Counted from the stretch's first letter, positions 21,502 through 30,403 are shown. The stretch: 64,000 bases of DNA from Palsa-883 sp963847615 (GCA_963847615.1 CAWKAN010000020.1:558001-622000), one strand, 5' to 3'. Numbers and translations: made by a program. Notes: generated by a model from the sequence alone, not told the origin.

Positions 21502-22233
21502 TTACGCTGCCTGTTCCGCCCGATGCGCCTGCGCCATCGCCGCCAATGTCGGGAAGCGGAAGTCATACGCGGCACCCTCGGATGGTGGCTTGGTGGCGCC
21601 CCAGCCCTGCTGGTCCTGCCGCCGATCGATCCATGCCGAGGCGAGGCCGAACCGTTTCGCCGGCACGTGGTCGTGGAACAGGCTTTGCGCGGTGTGCAGG
21701 ATGTCCGCCTTGCCGATGCCGCGCCGTGCGAGCTGGTCCAGCAGATAGTCGAAATTGCGCGGGTCCGGCTTGTAGGAGCCGATGTCCTGGGCGGTATGGA
21801 TCGCGTCGAACGTCACGCCCAGGCGGCGATTGCTGGCCTGGAAACTCTCGCGGTCGACGTTCGACAGGATGACGAGCTGGTAGTGCTGCTTCAGATAGGC
21901 CAGCGCGGCGGGGGAATCCGGGAAGGCCGGCCAGTCGGGCACCGAGGCGCCGAACCGCGCATGCGCCGCGTCATCCACCGTCACGTTCCATTCGTCCGCC
22001 AGGCGCCGGTGCACCACCGCCAGCAGATCCGCATAGATCATCGCCGGCGTGGCTGCCTCCTGCGCCGCCTCGTGGCGGGCGAAGGCTTCCAGCACCGCCT
22101 CCCGCGCCAGGGTGCGGCCGGTGCCTTGCACGGCTGCTTGCAGCGGCCGCAGCGCGGCGAGGATGCCGCTCTCCCAATCGATCAACGTGCCGTAGCAATC
22201 GAAGGTCAGCACACGGAAGTCGGACAGTCGCAT
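21502..22233 (-). CDS. Haloacid dehalogenase type II family hydrolase
   Basis: A 243-aa HAD-superfamily enzyme. Motif I is LTFDCYGTLIDWE with the nucleophilic Asp near residue 10. Motif II is LVILSNVDRESF, and motifs III/IV are SYKPDPRNFDYLL and ILHTAQSLFHDHVPAKRFG. The cap domain between residues 15 and 95 is of the L-2-haloacid dehalogenase type. The natural substrate may be a phosphoester or a 2-haloacid; the sequence does not settle this. It converges on mccA with 10 bases between stops. The start at 22233 (MRLSDFRVLTFDCYG) puts motif I at the expected position. Confidence 0.8.
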   Translation of the reverse strand: MRLSDFRVLTFDCYGTLIDWESGILAALRPLQAAVQGTGRTLAREAVLEAFARHEAAQEAATPAMIYADLLAVVHRRLADEWNVTVDDAAHARFGASVPDWPAFPDSPAALAYLKQHYQLVILSNVDRESFQASNRRLGVTFDAIHTAQDIGSYKPDPRNFDYLLDQLARRGIGKADILHTAQSLFHDHVPAKRFGLASAWIDRRQDQQGWGATKPPSEGAAYDFRFPTLAAMAQAHRAEQAA

Positions 22234-22859
22234 CGGTTTCGCCTCGTGGCTGCGGTGGTCAGGGTGCCGTCAGGCCGGGCGCCACGATAGACCGCATCGG
22301 GCGCGGGCGCACGATGGCACGGACGCGTCATGTCGTGCGCGGGCGCGGGCAACCCACGGCGCCAGATTGGTCGTCATGCTACCGCAATGTTCGTTGTCGT
22401 GCCCCAAGGGACGATTGGGGCTTCGCGCCGCCGCCGATCCAAGGTCTGTCCGCAAGCAGCGAGCAGCCCGGCGGTGGCCCTAGCCGCGCGGCAAGGACCG
22501 AACCGGCGCCTTCGAGAGCGCGAAAAATCCGGGCCCAGTCCCCAGCGTCACAGAGTCTGCGGCGATTTCGCGACCCGCTTGCGGTACGATACCGAGGTCG
22601 CAGGCGGACGCGGAACCCGCGCAATATGAGCAACTCGGGGCACCAGTACCGCTGCGCAGGGATTCTGCCCGCTTGCCCGCGGCTTGATTCCGGCGCTGGG
22701 AACGCCTGGCGCTCGACGAACAGCCGAGCGCATGAGAGGCGCGCTGGGCTTGCGCTGCATCACCTCGGTTTCTCCAGGCCTGTTACGATGTGGTGCATCG
22801 CAGGTCCGTGAACGTTTCCATAACCATCTGCCGCAGCATTGCGCAGCAAGAATTTCGCT
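22234..22859. other. Intergenic, no gene found
   Basis: About 625 bases between the HAD hydrolase and a palindromic element. Frames on both strands are short and without recognisable content, GC is lower than in the flanking genes, and I see no tRNA, terminator or long repeat. It may be the remains of older accessory DNA. Confidence 0.45.
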
Positions 22860-23038
22860 CATATGGCGTTGACTGTTGGACGGCCCCGTAGGGCGGAAAA
22901 GCGCAGCGCCTTCCGCCACCGCCGGGCGAGCCGCTCGCATCTGCCGACGTCCCCAACAACATATCCCGCCACCGTCCGACAGCGGAAGGCGCTGCGCTTT
23001 TCCGCCCTACGGGGCCGTCCAACAGTCAACGCCATATG
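22860..23038. repeat. CATATG-bounded palindromic element, copy 1
   Basis: The 57-nt arms at 22860-22916 and 22982-23038 are exact inverted copies, beginning CATATGGCGTTGACTGTTGG and including GTAGGGCGGAAAAGCGCAGC. The 65-nt loop is nearly identical to that of copy 2 at 39805-39984. The element is followed directly by AGCCAAGAATTTTAAC, the start of the GxxExxY-2 left arm. Confidence 0.85.
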
Positions 23039-23532
23039 AGCCAAGAATTTTAACGCAGATGAAGCAAGACGATGCACGCAAAACACGCAGATGGCGAGCG
23101 GCTGAATGATCTGTCGGGGCCGGTGCTCGGCTGCACGTTCACCGTGCTCGATACGCCCGGGGCCGGATTCCTGGAAAAGGTCTACGAGAATGCGTTGGCA
23201 TTTGAAGTTCGCGCGGCCGGCCTATCGGTTGCGCAGCAGTGTAGTGCCAGCGTGTACTACCGTGACGTGGTGGTCGGCGACTACTTCGTGGACCTGCTGG
23301 TCGAGGACGCGCTTCCGGTTGAGCTGAAGACCGTCAAGGCACTGGACGACGCACACCGGATGCAATGCACCAATGACCGCAAAGCGACCGGCCTGCAGCT
23401 CTGCCTACCACGTAATTTCGGCAAACCGCGCCTGGAGATCAAACGCGTGGCGCACGGCCTGTGAATCGCACGGGATCATCTGCGTGTTTTGCGTGCATCG
23501 CCTGGCTTCATCGGCGTTAAATTCTTTGGCTC
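23037..23532. repeat. GxxExxY unit 2: inverted-repeat arms around a nuclease gene
   Basis: The left arm (about 23037-23092) and right arm (about 23477-23532) are inverted copies over some 56 nt with a few mismatches. The inner part GATGCACGCAAAACACGCAG is perfect in both. The nuclease start codon lies in the left arm, and the right arm starts about 12 bases after its stop, the same plan as unit 1. Confidence 0.75.
23072..23464 (+). CDS. GxxExxY family protein (PD-(D/E)XK nuclease superfamily), copy 2
   Basis: A 130-aa protein starting MHAKHADGERLNDLSG. The family signature reads GAGFLEKVYENALAFEVR and the putative active site is DYFVDLLVEDALPVELKTVK, with D and ELK retained. The C-terminal motif is degenerate compared with copy 1 (QCTNDRKATGLQLCLPRNF against QCLNYLKATGLRFCLLLNF), so this copy may be losing function. 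The first seven codons belong to the left inverted-repeat arm. No partner gene is adjacent. The family is widespread in bacteria, but its activity and target are unknown; nuclease activity is inferred from the fold. Confidence 0.78.
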   Translation: MHAKHADGERLNDLSGPVLGCTFTVLDTPGAGFLEKVYENALAFEVRAAGLSVAQQCSASVYYRDVVVGDYFVDLLVEDALPVELKTVKALDDAHRMQCTNDRKATGLQLCLPRNFGKPRLEIKRVAHGL

Positions 23533-23622
23533 CTCGACGCCACGAGTGGCATCGCGGCCGCTCTTTGGTCAGTCCCGTGACGACCTGAGGCAGCAGAATA
23601 TCTGCGGCTTCTGCTGCTGATG

Positions 23623-23674
23623 CGCCGGTGGACATGTGGTCAACGCCCTTGCGTTGTCCACATGTCCACCGGCG
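23623..23674. terminator. Long hairpin
   Basis: A 17-bp perfect stem (CGCCGGTGGACATGTGG at 23623-23639 with its complement at 23658-23674) is topped by a further 6-bp CAACGC/GCGTTG stem. It lies in a 430-base gap between the GxxExxY-2 stop and the low-complexity gene on the other strand. It could be a bidirectional terminator or another palindromic insert. No gene is seen from 23533 to 23895. Confidence 0.5.
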
Positions 23675-23895
23675 GGATCGGCGGTTCTTGCCACGCCTTC
23701 CGAGCGTGCCCCGGGCAGACGCGATCGCAGCCGTCCTGAGCCACGGCCGGAGCATGCCCGGTCGGTCAGGATCACGCTGCAGGCGGAACTCGTCATCTGC
23801 GGCACCGATTTTGTGGCGACGTTGCGGCTTGCTTGCGACGCTGTCGGGGACGATCGATGGAGCAGGAATCCCGGCAATATCAACGACACGTGGCA

Positions 23896-24697
23896 CTAGG
23901 TGGCGATGCTGGTCACCGAGCCGGTGGCCGTGCCGGCCTGGCTGGCCATGGATTGCATGTAGGTGGCCACGGCCTGGGCGATCTGTTGCATGAGCGCGTC
24001 GTTCGGATTTGCGGTGGCCGACGTGCCGGTGCTGCCGCTGGTGTTGCCCGACGCCGTGGCGCTGCCGGCGGCCGCGCCGCTGCCACTGAGATCCGCAGCG
24101 ATCGATTGCAAATCCTGCACCAGGGCATTGGTGAGACCGCTCGCGATGCTGCTGGCGGTCGTGCTGGGGTCGGTACTGCTGGTGGCGGTGCTGCCGGCGT
24201 TGGTAGTGGCGGCGTCAGGTACTGGTGGTCGCGGCCGTGCCGCTGCCGGCGGCGCCGTTCGTGGCCGCGGTGCCCGACGCGGCGGCGGCGCTGGTGGATG
24301 CCAGGTCGGAGACGAGCGAACCCAGGTCGGCGAACAGGGTCCCGATGGCGCTGCCGCTCCCCGCCGTCGCGCCCGACCAGTCCTGGGGCGCAAGCGGCGG
24401 CGGGCCGCCGGGGAACCCGAAGCCGCCCCAGTCGCCGCCCGGTGCGGTCCCGTTCGCGCCGCCGGCAGCGTCGCCGACGACGCTGCCGAACGCCAGAAGC
24501 TGCGACAGCAGCTCCGATGACAGCGTCGGCGAGGTGGGAGTGATGACGGCCCCGGTGGACGCGCCGGCGACGGCAGATGGCGTCGCCGTGGTGCCGGTCG
24601 ATGCCGTGCTGTCGGCGGATTGCGTGGCCGATTGTGCTTCCCTGAACGCGGCGAGCTGCGCCCAAAGATCGTTTTGCCCTGATATGGCACCGAGCAC
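23896..24697 (-). CDS. Low-complexity Ala/Thr/Ser/Gly-rich protein (one frameshift)
   Basis: I do not recognise the family. It starts MLGAISGQNDLWAQLAAFRE at 24697 and is dominated by A, T, S and G with short hydrophobic helices (SELLSQLLAFGSVVGDAAGG, IGTLFADLGSLVSDLA). Near 24220 the frame shifts, and the same composition continues to ALMQQIAQAVATYMQSMASQ and the stop at 23896, about 267 aa in all. There is no signal peptide or repeat of fixed length. It could be a secreted or granule-associated structural protein. The shared composition on both sides of the shift is the main reason to treat it as one gene. Confidence 0.5.
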
Positions 24698-24904
24698 CGT
24701 GAGTCTCCTGTCCGATCATGCCTGGGTCGGTGGTTGCACGATGCGTACCAGCCGGCCGGCCGGGCGGATGGCGGCGAAACCAGCCGATCGGCGCGGCGAT
24801 CCCTGCCGGGTGGCGCGGTGCCACCTGGCGGTTTCTGCCGGGTCGGCGCACACCGCCGGGCGGAAGCTGCCGACCGGCGGGTGCCGCGCAATCCTGCGAT
24901 ACGT

Positions 24905-24960
24905 CGCATCTCGGCTGATCCGGGCAACCTCTCTCGGCTGATCCGGGCAACCTCTCTCGG
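24905..24960. repeat. 23-nt tandem repeat
   Basis: CTCGGCTGATCCGGGCAACC-TCT repeats about two and a half times. It lies in the poorly conserved interval 24698-25139 between the low-complexity gene and the conserved part of the ABC ATPase, where I find no other gene. Confidence 0.6.
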
Positions 24961-25139
24961 CGATGGCGGGGGACCGGCCCGGTAGGCCGCGATCGCCCGC
25001 GCACCGCCGGGCGGCCGCGGGCCGGGCGCCCCCCGGCTCAGGCCCGCATCGCCTCGCCGGTGTCGCGCGGGGCCTCCCCTGGGCGCTCCGCCGGCGGCGC
25101 TTCCGATGGCTCCCCGCGTGGCTCCCCGCGTGTGCGCCG

Positions 25140-25995
25140 CCGATGCGGCCGCCGATGGCGCCATGGCGTTCAGGTAGTTGTCCAGCACCAGTTCGGTCGG
25201 GCCATCCTGCAGCACGCGGCCCTGATCGAGCCAGATCACCCGCGAGCACCAGTCCCGCAGAATCTTCGTGTCATGCGTGGACAGCACCAGGATCTCGGCG
25301 CCGCGCACCATGTCCTCCAGCCGCACCCGCGCGCGCTCCAGGAACGCCGCGTCGCCGGCCAGGATCCACTCGTCCATCAGCAGGATCTGTGGGCGGATCG
25401 CGGTCGCCAGGGCGAAGGCCAGGCGCACCATCATGCCGGAGGAGTAGATGCGCACCGGCAGGTCGATGAAGTCGCCAAGGTCGGCGAAGCTGCCGACATC
25501 CTCGGCCAGGTGGGCCAACTGCCTGCGGCTCAGCCCGTCGTACAGGCCGCGCAACCGGATGTTCTCCCGCCCGGTCAGCTCGGGGTTCATGCCGAGCTGC
25601 ACATTGAGCAGCGCGTTGAGACTGCCCTGGACGCGGATCCGTCCGGCCACCGGCTCGTAGATGCCGGCGAGGGTGCGTAGCAGGGTGGTCTTGCCGGCGC
25701 CGTTGGCGCCGATCAGGCCGAGCCGGTCGCCGCTGTCCAGGCGGAACGAGATGTCGCGCAGCGCCTGCACGCCCGGCCGGTGCTGCGCGTCGCGGCCCAG
25801 CCGGCCGGTGGCGGCGGCAAACACCGTCTTCTTCAGGCTGCGGCTGTTGCCGTGGTACAGTGGGAAAAATACCGTCAGCCCGGCGACCTCGATATGGGCC
25901 GCCCGGCGCGCCGGGTCCCGTGCTGGCCCATCATGCGCTGCCCCCTCGCGCGTTGCATGATACGGTCCGGCCGGGGCGGTTGCCGCGGGACCCAT
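25140..25995 (-). CDS. ABC transporter ATP-binding protein for polysaccharide export (KpsT/RfbB-like); 3' end unresolved
   Basis: This is the ATPase of a capsule/O-antigen-type exporter. The start MGPAATAPAG at 25995 lies just after the permease stop. The domain reads IEVAGLTVFFPLYHGNSRSL, Walker A GLIGANGAGKTTLLRTLAG at about residue 96, LGMNPELTGRENIRLRGLYD, signature YSSGMMVRLAFALATAI, Walker B ILLMDEWILAGDAAF and switch LVLSTHD. This is typical of the TagH/KpsT/Wzt class, which has a long Q-loop region with TGREN. Conserved sequence ends near LDNYLNAMA (about 25160), but no stop occurs in this frame until 23896. Either the true stop is lost through an indel or the protein has a long unusual tail. 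I give the conserved part. Confidence 0.8.
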
Positions 25996-25997
25996 GG

Positions 25998-26864
25998 TCA
26001 CATCCAGAACGGCACGCGCCCGCGTGCGCGCACCATCAGCCACCAGGTGACGCCGAGCAGCAGCAGGCTGTACGCCATGGCCATCAGCCAGGTCATCGCC
26101 GACGGCACGGCGCCGAGCATCGGCGCCCGCACCACCTCGATCAGGGCGAAAAACGGGTTGAACGGCAGCATCCAGGCCTGCGCGCCGAGCTGCTCCGGCT
26201 TCCAGATGATCGGCGTCACGAAGAACGCGATCTGCACGATGCTGCCGACGATCGGCGGGATGTCGCGAAAGCGCGCCCCGATGGCGCCCAGCAACAGCAC
26301 CAGCGCGAAGGCGTCCGGCAGCCAAAGCGCCAGCCCGGGCAACGCCAGCGGCAACACCGCCCCGGGCCAGACCGCGAAGCACCAGTCAACGCCGACAATG
26401 ACCACCACATTGTGCGCCAGGATCAGCAGGCCACGCACCAGCACGCGCAGCGCATGCACCGAGACCGGCATGCGGATGGACAGGATCAGCGGCTCGGAGC
26501 TGGTGAAACAGACACAGGCGTCCGCGATCAGCGTGGCCAGGAACCCCCACAGCACCTGCGACAGCGCCAGGAACGGCAGGTAGTCGTGCAGATCGATGTG
26601 GAACAGCGTCGAATACAGCACGCCAAGCGCGCCGATCATCACCGCGGTGGAGAGGGTCAGCCAGAACGGGCCGAGCGTCGAGCCACGATAGCGCAGCTTG
26701 ATGTCGAGCCAGCCGAGAGTGCACGCCAACCGCCACAGGCGCAGCCCGTCCACCACGTCGCGCACCGCCAAAGCCCGCATCGCGGCACGCGAACGGTCGC
26801 CGTCCAGCGCGAGAACGACATCCCGCGCGGCAACCGGGCGATACTCCTGTGTGGCGGCGCTCAT
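25998..26864 (-). CDS. ABC-2 type permease for polysaccharide export (KpsM/RfbA-like)
   Basis: A 288-aa membrane partner of the ATPase at 25140-25995. Six hydrophobic segments are visible: LTLSTAVMIGALGVLYSTLF, FLALSQVLWGFLATLIADAC, VRGLLILAHNVVVIVGVDW, LPGLALWLPDAFALVLLLGA, VGSIVQIAFFVTPIIW and WLMAMAYSLLLLGVTWWLMV. The segment LDIKLRYRGSTLGPFWLTLS before TM1 is the conserved entry motif of this family. The start at 26864 (MSAATQEYRP) is chosen because the longer reading runs into palindrome copy B. The ATPase start lies 2 bases beyond the stop, so the two genes form an operon. No glycosyltransferases are adjacent. Confidence 0.85.
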   Translation of the reverse strand: MSAATQEYRPVAARDVVLALDGDRSRAAMRALAVRDVVDGLRLWRLACTLGWLDIKLRYRGSTLGPFWLTLSTAVMIGALGVLYSTLFHIDLHDYLPFLALSQVLWGFLATLIADACVCFTSSEPLILSIRMPVSVHALRVLVRGLLILAHNVVVIVGVDWCFAVWPGAVLPLALPGLALWLPDAFALVLLLGAIGARFRDIPPIVGSIVQIAFFVTPIIWKPEQLGAQAWMLPFNPFFALIEVVRAPMLGAVPSAMTWLMAMAYSLLLLGVTWWLMVRARGRVPFWM

Positions 26865-26910
26865 GGCCGCCGCGCCGATAGCCGATCGGGCGGGGCAGGG
26901 CAATCAAATG

Positions 26911-27214
26911 CGCCGAAGCAAGGGCGGGGCTCCGCCCCGGACCCCGCCAGGGGGCTTTGCCCCCTGGACCCCCACCAAGGGCGGAGCCCTTGGAACCCTT
27001 CACTGGGAGTGTGGGGAGGGGAAGGGGGCGTGGGGGCACGGCGAAGGGGGGTGTCCGGCACACCGGACACCCCCATTCGCCGTGCCCCCACGCCCCCTTC
27101 CCCTCCCCATACTCCCAGTGATGGAGTCCAGAGGCCGCTGCCTCTGGTGGGGGGTCCAGGGGGGCAAAGCCCCCCTGGCGGGGTCCGGGGCGGAGCCCCG
27201 CCCTTGCTTCGGCG
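26911..27214. repeat. Large multi-hairpin palindromic element, copy B
   Basis: A 304-bp relative of copy A with terminal inverted repeats CGCCGAAGCAAGGGCGGGGC and its complement. The same internal hairpins flank a 118-nt near-perfect central palindrome (27002-27119, four mismatched pairs). The tip sequence (CGGCGAAGGGGGGTGTCCGG) differs from copy A, but both arms changed together. It lies between the ABC permease start and the hbd stop. Confidence 0.85.
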
Positions 27215-27266
27215 CACCCGACCGTCCTGGCGCCGCCCACGACCGGCGTCGCGCCGCGGGTCCACG

Positions 27267-28196
27267 TTATCGGGTCGGGCGCGGCGGGGTCTGGCTGTAG
27301 TCGTAGAAGCCGCGTCCGGTTTTGCGGCCGAGCCAGCCGGCCTCGACGTATTTCACCAGCAGCGGGCAGGGGCGGTATTTGCTGTCCGACAGCCCGTCAT
27401 ACAGCACCTGCATGATCGACAGGCAGGTATCCAGGCCGATGAAGTCGGCCAGTTCCAGCGGCCCCATCGGGTGGTTGGCGCCGAGTTTCAGCGAGATGTC
27501 GATCGCCGAGACCGAGCCGACGCCCTCATACAGCGCGTAGACCGCCTCGTTGATCATCGGCACCAGGATGCGGTTGACGATGAACGCCGGAAAATCCTCG
27601 GCCACCGCGGTGATCTTGCCGAGCTTGCGGGCCAGCGCCATGACCGCCTGGAAGGTCGGCTCGTCGGTGGCGATGCCGCGGATGATCTCGACCAGCTTCA
27701 TGACCGGGACCGGGTTCATGAAGTGCATGCCGATGAATTTTTCCGGCCGGTCGGTGTTGGCGGCGAGCCGGGTGATCGAAATCGACGAGGTGTTGGAGGC
27801 CAGCAGGCAGCTCGGCTTCAGGTGCGGCGTGAGCTGCTTGAAGATCGCCCGCTTGATCTCCTCCTTCTCGGTGGCCGCCTCGATCACCAGGTCGGCCTCG
27901 GCGAATGCCGCGTGGTCGGTGGTGGTGGTGACCCGCGCCAGCGCGGCCTCGCGGTCCTCCGGCGAGATGATGCTGCGATGGACCTGGCGGTCCATGTTGT
28001 GCGCCATGGTGGCCAGCGCGCCGTCCAGCGCCGCCGGCTTGGCGTCGAGCAGGATGACCGGCAGGCCGGCCAGCGCGCAGACATGGGCGATGCCGTTGCC
28101 CATCTGCCCGGCACCGATGACCCCGATATGGGCGATGCTCGGCTCGCCCGAGGCCAGCAGCCCGGCGGCGGGGGACGGCTTGACTTCGACGTTCAT
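27267..28196 (-). CDS. hbdA: 3-hydroxybutyryl-CoA dehydrogenase
   Basis: A 309-aa NAD(P)-dependent enzyme interconverting acetoacetyl-CoA and 3-hydroxybutyryl-CoA. It carries the Rossmann motif IGVIGAGQMGNGIAHVCALA near residue 23, the catalytic region LASNTSSISITRLAANTDRP, then FIGMHFMNPVPVMKLVEII with the catalytic His, and the C-terminal dimer domain PAFIVNRILVPMINEAVYAL with GPLELADFIGLDTCL. The gene ends at 27267 beside palindrome B and starts immediately after the etfA stop, so hbd, etfA and etfB are one leftward operon. This links acyl-CoA oxidation with electron transfer. It may be annotated paaH or fadB2-like elsewhere. Confidence 0.9.
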   Translation of the reverse strand: MNVEVKPSPAAGLLASGEPSIAHIGVIGAGQMGNGIAHVCALAGLPVILLDAKPAALDGALATMAHNMDRQVHRSIISPEDREAALARVTTTTDHAAFAEADLVIEAATEKEEIKRAIFKQLTPHLKPSCLLASNTSSISITRLAANTDRPEKFIGMHFMNPVPVMKLVEIIRGIATDEPTFQAVMALARKLGKITAVAEDFPAFIVNRILVPMINEAVYALYEGVGSVSAIDISLKLGANHPMGPLELADFIGLDTCLSIMQVLYDGLSDSKYRPCPLLVKYVEAGWLGRKTGRGFYDYSQTPPRPTR

Positions 28197-29132
28197 TCAG
28201 GAGCGCTCCAGTTCCGCCGCCAGCTCCGGCAGCGCGGTGAACAGGTCGGCCACCAGGCCGTAATCGGCGACCTGGAAGATCGGCGCTTCCTCATCCTTGT
28301 TGATCGCCACGATGACCTTGCTGTCCTTCATCCCGGCGAGGTGCTGGATGGCACCCGAGATGCCGACGGCAATGTACAGGTCCGGGGCGACGATTTTTCC
28401 GGTCTGACCCACCTGGTAGTCGTTGGGCACGAATCCGGCATCCACCGCGGCGCGCGAGGCGCCCACCGCGGCACCGAGCTTATCGGCAATTGGTTCAAGA
28501 AGATTAAAGTTCTCGCCGTTCTGCATGCCGCGCCCGCCGGAGATCACCACGCGCGCCGCGGTCAGCTCCGGCCGCTCGCTTTTCGACAGCTCGGCGGAGA
28601 CGAAGCGCGACATGGCGGGCAGCGCCGGCAGCGCCACCGTCTCGATCGCGGCGTTGCCGCCCTCGGCCGCCACCGGGTCGATGCTGGCGGCGCGGACGGT
28701 GATGACCTTCGTGGCGTCGGCCGACTTCACCATGGCCAGGCCGTTGCCGGCGTAGATCGGGCGGACGAAGGTGTCGGCGTCGATCACCTCGGCGATGTCG
28801 CTGATCGGCTGCACGTCCAGCAGCGCGGCGACCCGCGGCATGATGTTCTTGCCCACCGCGGTGGTGGCGGCCAGCAGGTGGCTGTAGGCGGGCGCCAAGG
28901 CGACCAGCAGGGCCGCGGTCGGCTCGGCCAGCAGATGGTCCAGCGCCGGGTCGTCGGCGGTCAGCACCTTGGCCACGCCGGCCAGCTTCGCCGCGGCGGC
29001 GGCGGCGTCCGCCAGGCCGGAGCCGGCCACCAGGGCATGCACCTCGCCGAGCTTCAGGGCGGCGGCGACGGCGCTGCGCGACGGCTGCTTGATCCCAGCC
29101 GAGTCGAATTCCAGCAAAACGAGTGCGGTCAT
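28197..29132 (-). CDS. etfA: Electron transfer flavoprotein subunit alpha
   Basis: A 311-aa FAD-binding subunit. With EtfB it carries electrons from acyl-CoA dehydrogenases, such as the isovaleryl-CoA dehydrogenase at 16.6 kb, to ETF:quinone oxidoreductase. The C-terminal FAD domain is clear: ARVVISGGRGMQNGENFNLL, then AVGASRAAVDAGFVPNDYQV, GQTGKIVAPDLYIAVGISGA, IQHLAGMKDSKVIVAINKDE and APIFQVADYGLVADLF. The N-terminal part has the AANH-like fold shared with EtfB. Its stop adjoins the hbd start, and etfB lies 16 bases upstream. No frameshift is seen. Confidence 0.95.
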   Translation of the reverse strand: MTALVLLEFDSAGIKQPSRSAVAAALKLGEVHALVAGSGLADAAAAAAKLAGVAKVLTADDPALDHLLAEPTAALLVALAPAYSHLLAATTAVGKNIMPRVAALLDVQPISDIAEVIDADTFVRPIYAGNGLAMVKSADATKVITVRAASIDPVAAEGGNAAIETVALPALPAMSRFVSAELSKSERPELTAARVVISGGRGMQNGENFNLLEPIADKLGAAVGASRAAVDAGFVPNDYQVGQTGKIVAPDLYIAVGISGAIQHLAGMKDSKVIVAINKDEEAPIFQVADYGLVADLFTALPELAAELERS

Positions 29133-29148
29133 TGTCGGTCCCTTGGGG

Positions 29149-29916
29149 TCAGATCACCTTCGCTTCGGTGCGCAGCTTGGCCACCAGTTCGGCGACCGAC
29201 CCGACCTTCTGGCCTGCCTTGCGCTTGGGCGGCTCCGTCACCTTCAGCACGGTCAGGCGCGGCGCCGGGTCAACCCCGAGATCGGCCGGCTTCATGGTGT
29301 CGATCGGCTTCTTGCGCGCCTTCATGATGTTCGGCAGCGAGGCGTAGCGCGGCTCGTTCAGGCGCAAATCGGTGGTGACGATCGCCGGCAGGCGCAGCGC
29401 CACCGTCTCCAGCCCGCCATCGACCTCGCGGGTGACGGTGATGCCGCCGGCCGCGCCGCCGTCACCCGGATCAATGGTGATCTTCGAGGCGAAGGTGCCC
29501 TGCGGCCAGTCGAGCAGGGCGGCCAGCATCGGCCCGGTGGCGCTCATGTCGTCGTCGATCGCCTGCTTGCCGAGGATGATCAGCCCGGGCTGTTCCTTGT
29601 CGGCGATCGCCTTCAGCAGCTTGGCGACCGCCAGCGGCTGCAGCTCGGCGTCGGTCTCGACCAGGATGCCGCGATCGGCGCCCATGGCGAGCGCGGTGCG
29701 GATGGTCTCCGCGCATTGCGCGACGCCGAGCGAGACCGCGACGATCTCGGTGGCGACGCCCTTCTCCTTCAGGCGAATCGCCTCCTCGACGGCGATCTCG
29801 TCGAACGGGTTCATGGACATCTTCACGCCGGCGGTTTCGATGCCGGAGCCGTCCGCCTTCACGCGGACCTTGACGTTGTAGTCAACCACCCGCTTGACCG
29901 GGACCAGAATTTTCAT
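29149..29916 (-). CDS. etfB: Electron transfer flavoprotein subunit beta
   Basis: A 255-aa AMP-binding subunit of ETF, starting MKILVPVKRVVDYNVKVRVK. Family motifs are MSMNPFDEIAVEEAIRLKEK, the IVAVSLG strand, ALAMGADRGILVETD, LIILGKQAIDDDMSATGPML and the recognition-loop region VDGGLETVALRLPAIVTTDL with LRLNEPRYASLPNIMKARKK. It is the first gene of the etfB-etfA-hbd operon; the promoter must lie in 29917-30090, where I see no recognisable box. The ATG at 29916 follows a GGGGAG Shine-Dalgarno on the minus strand. Confidence 0.95.
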   Translation of the reverse strand: MKILVPVKRVVDYNVKVRVKADGSGIETAGVKMSMNPFDEIAVEEAIRLKEKGVATEIVAVSLGVAQCAETIRTALAMGADRGILVETDAELQPLAVAKLLKAIADKEQPGLIILGKQAIDDDMSATGPMLAALLDWPQGTFASKITIDPGDGGAAGGITVTREVDGGLETVALRLPAIVTTDLRLNEPRYASLPNIMKARKKPIDTMKPADLGVDPAPRLTVLKVTEPPKRKAGQKVGSVAELVAKLRTEAKVI

Positions 29917-30093
29917 GGGGAGAACCGTGCCGTTTCCAGAATTTGGGCGCGCATGGGGACGCCGCTTGCCTCGCTCCTTCGCACCTGCAACAGAGCGGGC
30001 GGACCATATTGAGGGGGCCGCTTCCTGTCAAACCGATGACAGTTCCGTCAGGCGGGGCCGGCAGGCGGGTCCGCCAGGCGCGCCGCCGGCGCT

Positions 30094-30288
30094 TCAGGAG
30101 CGCAGCAGGCTCATCAAAATCATCAGCAGCAGCAGCGCACTGCCCTGCAGGATGATGCGCCACCGCATCAGCCGGTTCGACCGCGCCGAATCCGGACTGC
30201 CGCGCGCCAGGCCGACCAGGCCGGCGAACAGCACACCCAGTGTCCCGAACATCAACAGGACGATCAGAATCGTCAGAAAGATCTTCAC
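30094..30288 (-). CDS. Small twin-transmembrane protein
   Basis: A 64-aa protein from a GTG at 30288, reading MKIFLTILIVLLMFGTLGVL if the GTG is decoded as Met. Two hydrophobic helices (residues 3-25 and about 43-62) are separated by a polar RGSPDSARSNRLMRWR loop. The pattern matches the short alphaproteobacterial twin-transmembrane/HIG1-like proteins, some of which associate with respiratory complexes. The longer reading that adds 40 residues upstream passes through a tandem repeat (30349-30403) and is rejected. It is divergent from the SDR gene at 30462 and transcribed toward etfB. Confidence 0.6.
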   Translation of the reverse strand: MKIFLTILIVLLMFGTLGVLFAGLVGLARGSPDSARSNRLMRWRIILQGSALLLLMILMSLLRS

Positions 30289-30348
30289 GTCACCCACATA
30301 GGCTGCATGGCGCGACATTCCAGCCACCGCGTGACGGAAGCAAGGCCC

Positions 30349-30403
30349 CCAAGTTCGGCCCGCAAGTTCGGCCCCCAAGTTCGGCCTCCAGGTTCGGCCC
30401 ATT
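30349..30403. repeat. 13-nt tandem repeat
   Basis: AAGTTCGGCCCNC is repeated four times with small changes between two divergent genes. It lies where the promoters of both should be and could change their spacing if it expands or contracts. Confidence 0.65.

Noticed and set aside
22234..22859. tRNA or small RNA genes in the longer gene-free gaps
   Set aside because: I could find no cloverleaf, TTC-containing T-arm or CCA end in these stretches by eye; a covariance search would be needed to exclude them fully.
25860..29327. Plus-strand open frame of more than 1150 codons opposite the ABC permease, hbd and etfA
   Set aside because: It runs through palindrome B and has low-complexity shadow composition; the minus strand carries four recognisable genes over the same interval.
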